A DNA stretch of 64,000 bases, taken from positions 1 through 64,000 of the forward strand of contig CAZPAH010000001.1 of NCBI GenBank assembly GCA_964584495.1, written 5' to 3'. A program made the translations under genes and the position numbers. The notes below the pieces were generated by a model. That model saw only the letters and a program-made list of their open reading frames with translations, had not been told where the DNA came from and made no database searches. This stretch comes from CAZPAH01 sp964584495 (GTDB taxonomy: Bacteria > Krumholzibacteriota > Krumholzibacteriia > Krumholzibacteriales > Krumholzibacteriaceae). Positions 54,910 through 62,350 of this stretch are shown here, one piece after another; position 1 is the first letter of the stretch, and every line of letters starts with the position of its first letter.

Positions 54910-55728
54910 ATGGGAAAAATAATTGCGATAGCGAACCAGAAAGGCGGAGTAGGAAAGACTACTACGGCGGTAAATCTTAGCGCCAGCCTGGGAGCTATCG
55001 AGGAGAAGGTTCTTCTCGTAGATGTGGATCCTCAGGCGAACGCCAGCAGCGGGCTTGGAGTGAGGCCGGCGGACGGGGACAAGACTATATACGAAGCGCT
55101 GATAGGAGACACGCCGGTGGGGGAGATTATTAGACGGACGGAGCTAACGGACCTTGTGCCGGCGCACCCGAGATTGATCGGGGCCGAGATCGAGCTGGTC
55201 TCGCAGATCGCTAGGGAGAGGAAGCTGAAGGGGGCTCTTTCCGATATTCGGGACGATTACGATTTCTTGATAATCGATTGCCCGCCCAGCCTCGGGCTCC
55301 TTACGCTGAACACTCTGACTGCGGCGGACACAGTTCTGATACCTATACAGTGCGAGTATTACGCGCTGGAAGGCTTGAGCCAGCTCCTCGGGACGATAAG
55401 GATGGTGCAGAAGCATCTGAACCCCGATCTCAGGATCGAGGGGGTTCTTCTGACGATGTTCGATAAGAGGCTGAAGCTGTCGAGCCAGGTCGCCGATGAG
55501 GCGATCTCGTACTTCGGCGATAAGGTGTACGATAATATTATCCCCAGAAACGTGAGGCTGAGCGAGTGCCCGAGCTTCGGGAAGCCCGTTATTCTCTATG
55601 ACGTGTCTAGCGCAGGCGCCAAAAGCTATTTGAAGCTTGCCGCCGAGCTGCTCGAGAAGCAGAAGGGACAAAGGGCGGCCGCAGGTCGGAAAGAAAGGCT
55701 CTACGGGGCGAGAGAGGGTGTGAAATGA
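54910..55728 (+). CDS. parA: Chromosome partitioning ATPase ParA
   Basis: ATPase of 272 aa that moves ParB-parS complexes to separate sister chromosomes. The deviant Walker A KGGVGKTTTAVNL is at residues 11-23, the A' motif VLLVDVDPQANASSG near 40, and Walker B DFLIIDCPPSLGLLT near 115. The ATG at 54910 is chosen over an in-frame GTG at 54889; neither has a clear ribosome binding site. parB overlaps by 4 nt. Confidence 0.96.
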   Translation: MGKIIAIANQKGGVGKTTTAVNLSASLGAIEEKVLLVDVDPQANASSGLGVRPADGDKTIYEALIGDTPVGEIIRRTELTDLVPAHPRLIGAEIELVSQIARERKLKGALSDIRDDYDFLIIDCPPSLGLLTLNTLTAADTVLIPIQCEYYALEGLSQLLGTIRMVQKHLNPDLRIEGVLLTMFDKRLKLSSQVADEAISYFGDKVYDNIIPRNVRLSECPSFGKPVILYDVSSAGAKSYLKLAAELLEKQKGQRAAAGRKERLYGAREGVK

Positions 55729-56579
55729 GAAAAAAGGTGCTGGGAAGGGGCCTCGAGGCTCTCATTTCGCGCGACCTGAAGGAAAGCGTGTCGGAGACCG
55801 AGCGCGTGATGGAGCTCGAGGTAGATCTCATAGATCCCAACCCCAACCAGCCGAGAAAAGATTTTGACGGCAAGAATCTTGAAGAGCTCGCAGCCTCGAT
55901 CAGGGAGAACGGAGTTCTCCAGCCCGTAGTGGTGAGAAGGGCGGGGGAGCGCTACGAGCTCATCGTCGGAGAGCGTAGATTCAGGGCTTCCGCACTGGCG
56001 GGGAAGCGTACCCTGCCGGCGATAGTGAGGGATGTTGGCGACGACGAATCCCTGAGATTCGCGCTGATGGAAAACCTTCAGAGGGAAGACCTGAATCCGG
56101 TTGAGGAGGCCAGGGGATACATGGCGCTTCAGGAGGGGTACGGGATGTCGGTTAAAGAGATCGCCGCGATGATAGGAAAGGACAGAAGCACCGTTGCCAA
56201 TACGCTGAGACTCCTCAACCTGCCTGAAAAGATTCTCCTTCTTCTTCAAGAAGGAAGGTTGAAGGCCGGTCACGCGAGGGCCCTGCTGTCGATAGAGGGG
56301 GAGAAGGCCCAGCTCGAGTGGGCCGGGCAGGTGATAGAGAACGGGTTCTCGGTAAGGGAGATAGAGACCAGCCTCAAGAGGAAAAAAGACGGAAGGAGGA
56401 GGTCGAGAAAGCGCTCGGACCCGATGATCAGGGAGATGGAAGAGAGGGCGGAAAGGGTATTCGGCACAAGGGTGAGGATAGTGGAACGAAAAAAAGGTGG
56501 GGTGGTGTCGATCGAGTACTACTCCAGCGAGGAGCTTGAAGGGATACTGGAGAAGATGGGCGTTGAAACGCAAAGCTGA
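55725..56579 (+). CDS. parB: Chromosome partitioning protein ParB
   Basis: parS-binding CTP hydrolase of 284 aa. The N-terminal catalytic domain has NPNQPRKDFD, GVLQPVVVRR, VGERRFRA and LMENLQREDLNPVEEARGY, all ParB box motifs. A helix-turn-helix follows (KEIAAMIGKDRSTVANTLRL), then a basic linker and the C-terminal dimer domain. The start overlaps the parA stop (ATGA). The nearby parS pair fits its role. Confidence 0.97.
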   Translation: MRKKVLGRGLEALISRDLKESVSETERVMELEVDLIDPNPNQPRKDFDGKNLEELAASIRENGVLQPVVVRRAGERYELIVGERRFRASALAGKRTLPAIVRDVGDDESLRFALMENLQREDLNPVEEARGYMALQEGYGMSVKEIAAMIGKDRSTVANTLRLLNLPEKILLLLQEGRLKAGHARALLSIEGEKAQLEWAGQVIENGFSVREIETSLKRKKDGRRRSRKRSDPMIREMEERAERVFGTRVRIVERKKGGVVSIEYYSSEELEGILEKMGVETQS

Positions 56580-56617
56580 GTGGGGGTCGATATAGGGCGG
56601 CACCGCGGGATAGAGGG

Positions 56618-57397
56618 ATGAAAAAAGACACCTTTTCAATAATCATTGTTCCTCATGACCTTAATAAAACGAGGACATACAAGATCCCGTACAGGTTTCT
56701 CTATGTTTCCCTGGTCTTCCTTGTAATAGGAACGATAGCGCTGGTCGTTTTCTTAGCTACTTACGGAAAACTACTGGTAAAGACGCGGGAAACGATGATG
56801 CTGGAGAGGCAGGTCGGAGAGTTGACGAGGAGGAATGAGCAGATCGGAGAGCTGATGAGAAACCTCTCTCAGCTTCACGCGATGGATCTTAAGGTTCGAG
56901 GGATGCTGGGGCTTGACATAGCCAGCCAGGATAGTATAGCGATTCGTAATGTTGAATCAGGTGACGATCAGCTTGACAGGGAGGTGCAAGACGAAAAATC
57001 CCGAATGCTGAGGGCCATACCCGGCTTCTGGCCCGTAAAGGGTTATATTACCAGGGGATTTAGCATTGGCGGGGGAGAGGGCGCCCCCGATTATCATCCG
57101 GGGATCGATATCGGAGTGGAGAGGGGGGTCCCCGTCCGGGCCGCGGCCGCGGGCTATGTTGAAGATGCCGGATGGGATGATGTCTACGGGTATTATATTC
57201 AAATCGATCACGGGTATGGTATAAAAACACTTTACGGGCATAACGACAGGCTGGTAGTAGTTAAGGGTGAAAGGGTGGGGAGGGGACAGACCATCGCCTA
57301 CTCGGGGAGCACGGGGGTAAGTTCAGCTCCGCACCTGCATTTCGAGGTGAAGCAGAACAATGTTTATGTAGATCCTTTGAAGTACCTATTGCAGTGA
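56618..57397 (+). CDS. Membrane-anchored M23 peptidase
   Basis: Cell-wall peptidase-like protein of 259 aa with one membrane segment (residues 29-50), a coiled-coil region (about 55-90) and a C-terminal M23 LytM domain. The metal motifs are complete: HPGIDIG (HxxxD), GIKTLYGH and HLHFEV (HxH), so an active Zn endopeptidase is expected. It lies between parB and a bactofilin gene. M23 peptidase-bactofilin pairs shape the cell wall in several bacteria. The same link here is inferred from the 12-nt spacing to the bactofilin. Confidence 0.92.
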   Translation: MKKDTFSIIIVPHDLNKTRTYKIPYRFLYVSLVFLVIGTIALVVFLATYGKLLVKTRETMMLERQVGELTRRNEQIGELMRNLSQLHAMDLKVRGMLGLDIASQDSIAIRNVESGDDQLDREVQDEKSRMLRAIPGFWPVKGYITRGFSIGGGEGAPDYHPGIDIGVERGVPVRAAAAGYVEDAGWDDVYGYYIQIDHGYGIKTLYGHNDRLVVVKGERVGRGQTIAYSGSTGVSSAPHLHFEVKQNNVYVDPLKYLLQ

Positions 57398-57409
57398 GGT
57401 TCGGAAAAG

Positions 57410-57886
57410 ATGAAAAAAAATTCAATGAAGGGTGTCACAATCTTCGGGAAAGAGGGTGAAAAGATGATAGCGGAGGGAAAAATGAACTCGATTATCGGAA
57501 AGGGATGCAAGATCACCGGCACGATCGATGTCCAGGATGGAACGTTGAGGATCGACGGTGAATTCGAGGGGACAGTCAATTGCCCCGGCACGCTCGTTAT
57601 AGGTAAAGGTGGCCGGGTCAAAGCCGATGTCAAGGTCAACAACGCTGTTGTCGGCGGCAACGTGATGGGTAATATTGATGCCAACGAGAAGATCGAGCTT
57701 CAGGCAGGCTCGAGGGTGGAGGGAGATATCAAAACCACTCGGCTCGTAATAGACGAGGGAGTCTTCTTCGAGGGTTCCTGTAAGATGAGCCCGAGCGAGC
57801 AGAGCCGGCGCGCCATGGCGCAGGAGATCTCCCCCTCCGATAAAAAGGGAGAGAAGAAAGAGCCGGCCAACGCCTGGACTAAATAA
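57410..57886 (+). CDS. Bactofilin family cytoskeletal protein
   Basis: Small cytoskeletal protein of 158 aa that forms filaments under the membrane. The central bactofilin domain (about residues 25-115) shows regular Gly-rich beta-helix repeats: GCKITGTI, LRIDGEFEG, LVIGKGGRVKADVKV, VVGGNVMGNI and GSRVEGDIKTTRLVI. A short tail rich in Lys, Glu and Pro follows. The gene lies 12 nt after the M23 peptidase. It probably recruits that peptidase to local sites of wall growth, as described for other bactofilins. Confidence 0.92.
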   Translation: MKKNSMKGVTIFGKEGEKMIAEGKMNSIIGKGCKITGTIDVQDGTLRIDGEFEGTVNCPGTLVIGKGGRVKADVKVNNAVVGGNVMGNIDANEKIELQAGSRVEGDIKTTRLVIDEGVFFEGSCKMSPSEQSRRAMAQEISPSDKKGEKKEPANAWTK

Positions 57887-57935
57887 AAGAAAGATTTGAC
57901 CGGCAACCGCTGTCCGCCGGGAAGTAAGTGGGAAT

Positions 57936-57967
57936 AAAAAAGGGGATGCCCCCCGCAGGCACCCCCC
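57936..57967 (-). terminator. Rho-independent terminator after hsp20
   Basis: On the minus strand a 9-bp GC-rich stem (one G-U pair) with a short loop is followed by six T residues. It starts about 27 nt after the hsp20 stop codon. Confidence 0.8.
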
Positions 57968-57993
57968 TCACATCAAGCGGCGTTATCGAAACG

Positions 57994-58440
57994 CTACTTG
58001 ACCTTGATCTTGATCTCCTTCGGCTTGACGGGCTCTGTCTTGGGCACCGTGAGCTTCAGGACCCCGTCCTTATACTCGGCCTCGACATCTTCCTCCTTGA
58101 CGTTTTCGGGAAGAGCGAAGCTTCTGGCGAAAGTACCGTAGCGCCTCTCGCAGATATGGTAGTTCTTCTCCTTCTTATCGTTCTCGAACTTTCTCTCGCC
58201 CCTTATCGTGAGGATGCCTTCCTGGACCTCGATGTTGATATTGTCCTTCTCCATGCCCGGGATCTCGGCTGTGATCTCGAGCCTGTCGTCGAACTCCTCG
58301 ACATCCACTCTTGGAGCCCAATCGAATTTCTGCAGCCCGGTGGCTCCCCTGCCCTCGCCTAAGAAGCTGTCTAACAGTCTTGCCATATCGGTATAGACTG
58401 CGGGAAAAGCCGTAGGCTGATTCCATCTTACCATTTTCAT
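57994..58440 (-). CDS. Small heat-shock protein Hsp20
   Basis: Small chaperone of 148 aa of the alpha-crystallin family that holds unfolded proteins. The alpha-crystallin domain runs from about residue 42 to 135: APRVDVEEFDDRLEITAEIP, NINIEVQEGILTIRGER, and YGTFARSFALPENV with GVLKLTVPK. The C-terminal I-x-I motif is in EIKIKVK. GGAGGAACGG precedes the start. A sigma-54-like element lies 60 nt upstream. It is divergent from the subtilisin-like gene. Confidence 0.95.
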   Translation of the reverse strand: MKMVRWNQPTAFPAVYTDMARLLDSFLGEGRGATGLQKFDWAPRVDVEEFDDRLEITAEIPGMEKDNINIEVQEGILTIRGERKFENDKKEKNYHICERRYGTFARSFALPENVKEEDVEAEYKDGVLKLTVPKTEPVKPKEIKIKVK

Positions 58441-58500
58441 TTCCGTTCCTCCTTGTTTATCGGTCCGCGTTCGCCCTTCTATTTACGACCTATTATTAAC

Positions 58501-58516
58501 GCATCTTACGTGCCAA
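58501..58516 (-). promoter_or_regulatory. Candidate sigma-54 promoter of hsp20
   Basis: On the minus strand TTGGCACG-N4-ATGC keeps the GG and GC pairs with exactly 10 nt between them, one mismatch from the consensus TTGGCACG-N4-TTGC. It stands about 60 nt before the hsp20 start codon. No sigma-54 activator gene is in the window. Confidence 0.45.
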
Positions 58517-58661
58517 AAGCCAACCGCAAGCATAACCTTTTTATTATTAATACGATACGTCGGTTGTAAAAAACCGTCCCGAAAGATTCCACCTCGTTGA
58601 CTGCCACGCCCTTTACAAAGCCAGCCATATTGGCAGCACATGCCTGCCTTGTGGTGGCATA

Positions 58662-58677
58662 ATGGCAGGCCTGCCAT
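58662..58677. repeat. Perfect 16-bp palindrome in GGCAGG-rich repeat
   Basis: ATGGCAGGCCTGCCAT is a perfect palindrome. Further GGCAGG/CCTGCC copies lie on either side (58641-58650, 58675-58683). It could be a mobile palindromic element or a protein-binding site. Confidence 0.7.
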
Positions 58678-58832
58678 GGCAGGAGCAAAGCAGGAAAGAG
58701 GGCCGGATGGTAGACGGGGGCATAGGCAGGAAAAGGTCAAGGAGCCTGCCCGGAAAGCCGAAATAGAGTATAGGGCAAAGCTAAGAGAGACAGCCGGGTA
58801 AATGGTTTGAATCGATAAAGGACCGGGAAGGG

Positions 58833-61800
58833 ATGAGGGTGAAAAAAGAGAGAAGCATACTCGCGGCGGCTATTGTCGCAGCAGCTATCGCATATGGGCT
58901 GCCTGCCGAGAGGATCGGACTTTCAGGGAACGAGGCTGCCGGAGGCGGCGCAGGCGAAGGGGAGCTGTACGTAGCCTCGGCCAAAATAGGGGAAGATTCG
59001 GTAGGCGGCTTTGAAAAGGTATATAGGACGGAGATTTCGCCGGCGAGAAGAATTGAACGAGGCTCGGGAAAATACCTCGCCGAAGCGGAGGGCGGGATTA
59101 TGCAGGATAAGCCGCGCGATCCCCTGTGGCCCGAGCAGTGGGGGGCTATGCGGATAGGAACCGAAGAAGCTTGGAAGTCGACGACCGGCACGGCGGATGT
59201 CGTGATAGCGATAATAGATACAGGCTGCGATTTGGATCATCCGGACCTAGAAGGCAGCCTCTGGGTGAATGAAGAGGAGAGAGACGGGATTGAAGGGGTG
59301 GATGACGACGGGAACGGCTATATAGATGATATTCACGGCTACGATTTCGTCTCCGTTCCTGCGGAGGATGTCTTCCCCGGGGAGGATCCGGGACCGCCGG
59401 ACTGCGAGCCGTATGACTTCTCGGGCCACGGTACGCACGTGGCGGGGATAGTGGCGGCCGCAGCGGGCAACGGAGAAGGCGTAGAGGGGGTGGCCCCTTC
59501 GTGCCGGCTGATGATACTGAGGGCCGGATATATGTCCGCCGAAGGCTCCTCGCTGCTGAGGGAGAGGGATATCACGGAAGCGCTGGGATATGCGGCATCG
59601 ATGGGAGCCGATATCGTGAACATGAGCTTTGCGGGAGAGGGATCGCCGTCTCTTCGCGAGGCGATTTCAGAGGCGGTAAGGGCGGGGGTAACGGTCGTGT
59701 CGACGGCGGGGAACGGGGGCGAAGGCGGGGTTTCTTATCCGGGCGCCTATGACGAGACGATAGCGGTGGCGGCGGTGGACCTTGCCGGGGAGCTTGCCGC
59801 ATTCTCGGGCCGGGGGGGCTGGGTCGATTGCTCGGCACCGGGGGTGGATATAATCTCGACCGAGCCGGAAGGTTACGGCCTGAGGAGCGGGACGTCTTCC
59901 GCCGCCCCATTCGTGTCGGGTATCGCCGCTCTTGTTGTTTCGCTCCATCAGGACTGGACCCCTTTCCAGGTCAGGGCCCAGATCGTATTCACCTGCGAGG
60001 AAATATTCGGACCTCCATATCCGGAGCAATACGAAGGGGGCAGAGGTCTTTGCCGGGCAGATATCGCCGTTTCTGCGCGGCCGCTCGAAATTCTTGAAAT
60101 CCAATCGGTAGGGATAGATGATGAGGGGGGTGACGGTGACGGCGTCGCGGACCCTGAAGAAGATGTGTGCTTGACCGTCTCGGCGGTCAACTCGTGGGGA
60201 GCTATCGATGGGGGTATAATCCGCATTGAGTCGGTAAGCGATTACATCGAGATGACGAGCAGCGATGAGACGGCGGTAGCGCATGCAAGTGCCGGAGAGC
60301 TGCTGGAGACGGAGGCGGAATTTCACGTCAGGAGGGATGTAGTTCCCGGGAGCGATGCGGGTCTCCGACTGGCGCTTACTTTGGAAGGAGAGACGAAATA
60401 TTTCCCTTTCAAGGTTTTATTGAAGGGAAAACAGCGGCTGGTATGCAGAACGGTTCTTATAGAGGAATTGGATGGTAACGGTAACGGGGGGGCGGACCAC
60501 GGGGAGAAGATCAGGCTCGAAGTGGAGATATTGAATCTGGGAGTTAAGGCCCTATCGGCGGCGGCTGAGCTGCTCCCCTGCGAGATCGGGCGGGGGGAAG
60601 GGACGGATATCTTTCAGCTGGGGGATATGGAGAGTGGCGATGTCAAATGGGCCGGATTCATTTTTAATATTGATGGAGAGACGGACGGCGGCGGGTTGGC
60701 GCTTGTTCCGATCGAGGTCTCGAGCGTCGGCTATGAGGAGAAGGAAGAGATAGCGGTGTGGATATCCTACAGGGGGGACGAGGAGAGCGGTGAAGAGGCA
60801 GCGATGCTGCAGAACGGACCGGGACACAGCGGATATTACGACGAAGGCCCCGGGATGCCGATTGAAAGGTGCTGGACGAGGGATCTTGAGGGGGAGGGGT
60901 CGCTGCGGTGCCAGCCCGTTTCGCAGGGGGGTGCGGTCTTTGTGGCGAGGGCCGAGGAGGGGAAAACCGCGGTCTACTCGCTGGAAGCGGAGGATGGAGC
61001 CCTGCTCTGGAAGACGCTTCTTCCGGGGGCGGTGGGGTTTGGACCCTCTTCGATATCCTGGCACAAGGGGGTGATATGCGCGTCGGGAGGCGCGGCGCTC
61101 CACGGAATCGATGCGGAGAAGGGGAGGATAGTTTGGACTTGGTATCCATCTGTACCTGAAGAGCGGGACAGGTTCAGCGTGGGGAATCCAGCGGCTGCCG
61201 GGGGTAAGATATTCGCCACGGTTCATGATAGAGCGGCGGCCGGTCCCGACATGATCTGCCGCCTCGATCAGTTTACCGGAAAGAATGAATGGACGGGCTA
61301 TTGCATGGAGGGCGGCTGTTTCAACGGTGATCCGCCCGCATGCTTCGGCGATGCAGTAATAACGGCAGATCAGGCGGGAGGTGTGACGGCGTGGAATTCG
61401 GCATCGGGGGATCTGCTCTGGTATTCCCGTGCGGAGTGTGCGCCGGCCGTTCCGGTGGCCGCGTTCTCCTCGGCGGTGGTAGTCGCGGACGTTGAGGGTG
61501 TCGTGAGATGTTTCGATACGAGGACGGGGGAGATAAGATGGCAAAGACCGACGGGTGCATCTCCGTCGGGGCCTTTTTGCATCTGCGAAGCGGAAGGCTC
61601 GATCTGGCTGCCCCTGAGGTTTCCCGACAGCCGGGCGTTGTGCTTGATCGAATCCTCGAACGGAGAGATCGTCCGGCTGTTTGAACCCGACGATCTTTGC
61701 ACGGGCCTTTCCATGGCGGGAGATTTTCTCTATGCGACGTCGGGCAACGGCTCGTTCGCACTTTACGACGCGGAACAAGGGGAGGGCGTAGGGACGGAGA

Positions 61801-62219
61801 TCAAGGCCTGGAAAGATGTTCGAGACGGGATGTCGGCTTCGATCGCCTTTATATCGAAAGAAAGAGCGTTCGTATCCTTCAACGGCAACGGGGATGACAT
61901 CGTCGCGGCGTATCGTTCGGTTAAGGTGCAAACGGCCGCCGGGGGGGCTAGACTCCGCGGCAGCTATCCGAACCCGTTCAATCCCGCGACGAGAATATTG
62001 TTCGAGCTGCCGGGGGAGTGCCGCATAAGCGTGAGGTTGTACGACGCAGGGGGAAGGCTGGTCAAAGAGCTTGCCGCGGGGCGGTACGGAGCGGGGAATT
62101 ACGGAATCGACTGGGACGGAAAAAATGACAGGGGCGCCGTGGCGGCAGCCGGCGTTTACTTCTGCGTGCTTGAAGCCGGCGGAAGGCTAAGCTCGACGAA
62201 ACTGGTCCTGCTCAGATGA
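58833..62219 (+). CDS. Secreted subtilisin-like protease with beta-propeller and FlgD-like sorting domain
   Basis: Large exported protein of 1128 aa. A hydrophobic N-terminal segment (residues 9-22) acts as signal or anchor. The S8 protease domain (about 100-385) has the full triad: Asp129 (IAIIDTGCD), His199 (SGHGTHVAGIVAA) and Ser355 (SGTSSAAPFVSGIAAL). A CARDB-like region (about 410-660) is followed by a PQQ-type propeller (about 690-1040) with repeats such as EDGALLWKT and RTGEIRWQRP. The last 80 residues are a FlgD-like sorting domain (SYPNPFNPATRI, RLYDAGGRLVKEL, YGIDWDGKNDRGAVAAAGVYFCVL). Secretion to the cell surface through a type 9-like route is inferred from that tail. Confidence 0.92.
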   Translation: MRVKKERSILAAAIVAAAIAYGLPAERIGLSGNEAAGGGAGEGELYVASAKIGEDSVGGFEKVYRTEISPARRIERGSGKYLAEAEGGIMQDKPRDPLWPEQWGAMRIGTEEAWKSTTGTADVVIAIIDTGCDLDHPDLEGSLWVNEEERDGIEGVDDDGNGYIDDIHGYDFVSVPAEDVFPGEDPGPPDCEPYDFSGHGTHVAGIVAAAAGNGEGVEGVAPSCRLMILRAGYMSAEGSSLLRERDITEALGYAASMGADIVNMSFAGEGSPSLREAISEAVRAGVTVVSTAGNGGEGGVSYPGAYDETIAVAAVDLAGELAAFSGRGGWVDCSAPGVDIISTEPEGYGLRSGTSSAAPFVSGIAALVVSLHQDWTPFQVRAQIVFTCEEIFGPPYPEQYEGGRGLCRADIAVSARPLEILEIQSVGIDDEGGDGDGVADPEEDVCLTVSAVNSWGAIDGGIIRIESVSDYIEMTSSDETAVAHASAGELLETEAEFHVRRDVVPGSDAGLRLALTLEGETKYFPFKVLLKGKQRLVCRTVLIEELDGNGNGGADHGEKIRLEVEILNLGVKALSAAAELLPCEIGRGEGTDIFQLGDMESGDVKWAGFIFNIDGETDGGGLALVPIEVSSVGYEEKEEIAVWISYRGDEESGEEAAMLQNGPGHSGYYDEGPGMPIERCWTRDLEGEGSLRCQPVSQGGAVFVARAEEGKTAVYSLEAEDGALLWKTLLPGAVGFGPSSISWHKGVICASGGAALHGIDAEKGRIVWTWYPSVPEERDRFSVGNPAAAGGKIFATVHDRAAAGPDMICRLDQFTGKNEWTGYCMEGGCFNGDPPACFGDAVITADQAGGVTAWNSASGDLLWYSRAECAPAVPVAAFSSAVVVADVEGVVRCFDTRTGEIRWQRPTGASPSGPFCICEAEGSIWLPLRFPDSRALCLIESSNGEIVRLFEPDDLCTGLSMAGDFLYATSGNGSFALYDAEQGEGVGTEIKAWKDVRDGMSASIAFISKERAFVSFNGNGDDIVAAYRSVKVQTAAGGARLRGSYPNPFNPATRILFELPGECRISVRLYDAGGRLVKELAAGRYGAGNYGIDWDGKNDRGAVAAAGVYFCVLEAGGRLSSTKLVLLR

Positions 62220-62350
62220 ATTTCAACTACAAATTAAGCGGTATGAGATGAAAAATGGTGGAACATTGCCCCCTTTTCACGTATAACACACAGTAGGAGC
62301 GGGGCCGAGGCAAACGTTCAACTATACGGCTGAGAGAAAAAGGAGGACCC

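Larger units (their letters stand above)
58441..58832. other. Intergenic region with a dense palindromic GGCAGG repeat
   Basis: No gene is seen in 392 nt. Upstream of hsp20 there is a sigma-54-like element (58501-58516). From 58620 to 58690 many copies of TGGCAG/GGCAGG and their complements occur, including the perfect 16-bp palindrome at 58662-58677. I found no heat-shock operator (CIRCE) sequence. Confidence 0.6.

Noticed and set aside
58441..58600. CIRCE heat-shock operator upstream of hsp20.
   Set aside because: No TTAGCACTC-N9-GAGTGCTAA-like inverted repeat was found.
62271..62286. A third parS-like sequence before the S9 peptidase gene.
   Set aside because: Only the left half matches the consensus; the right half is altered and the palindrome is lost.
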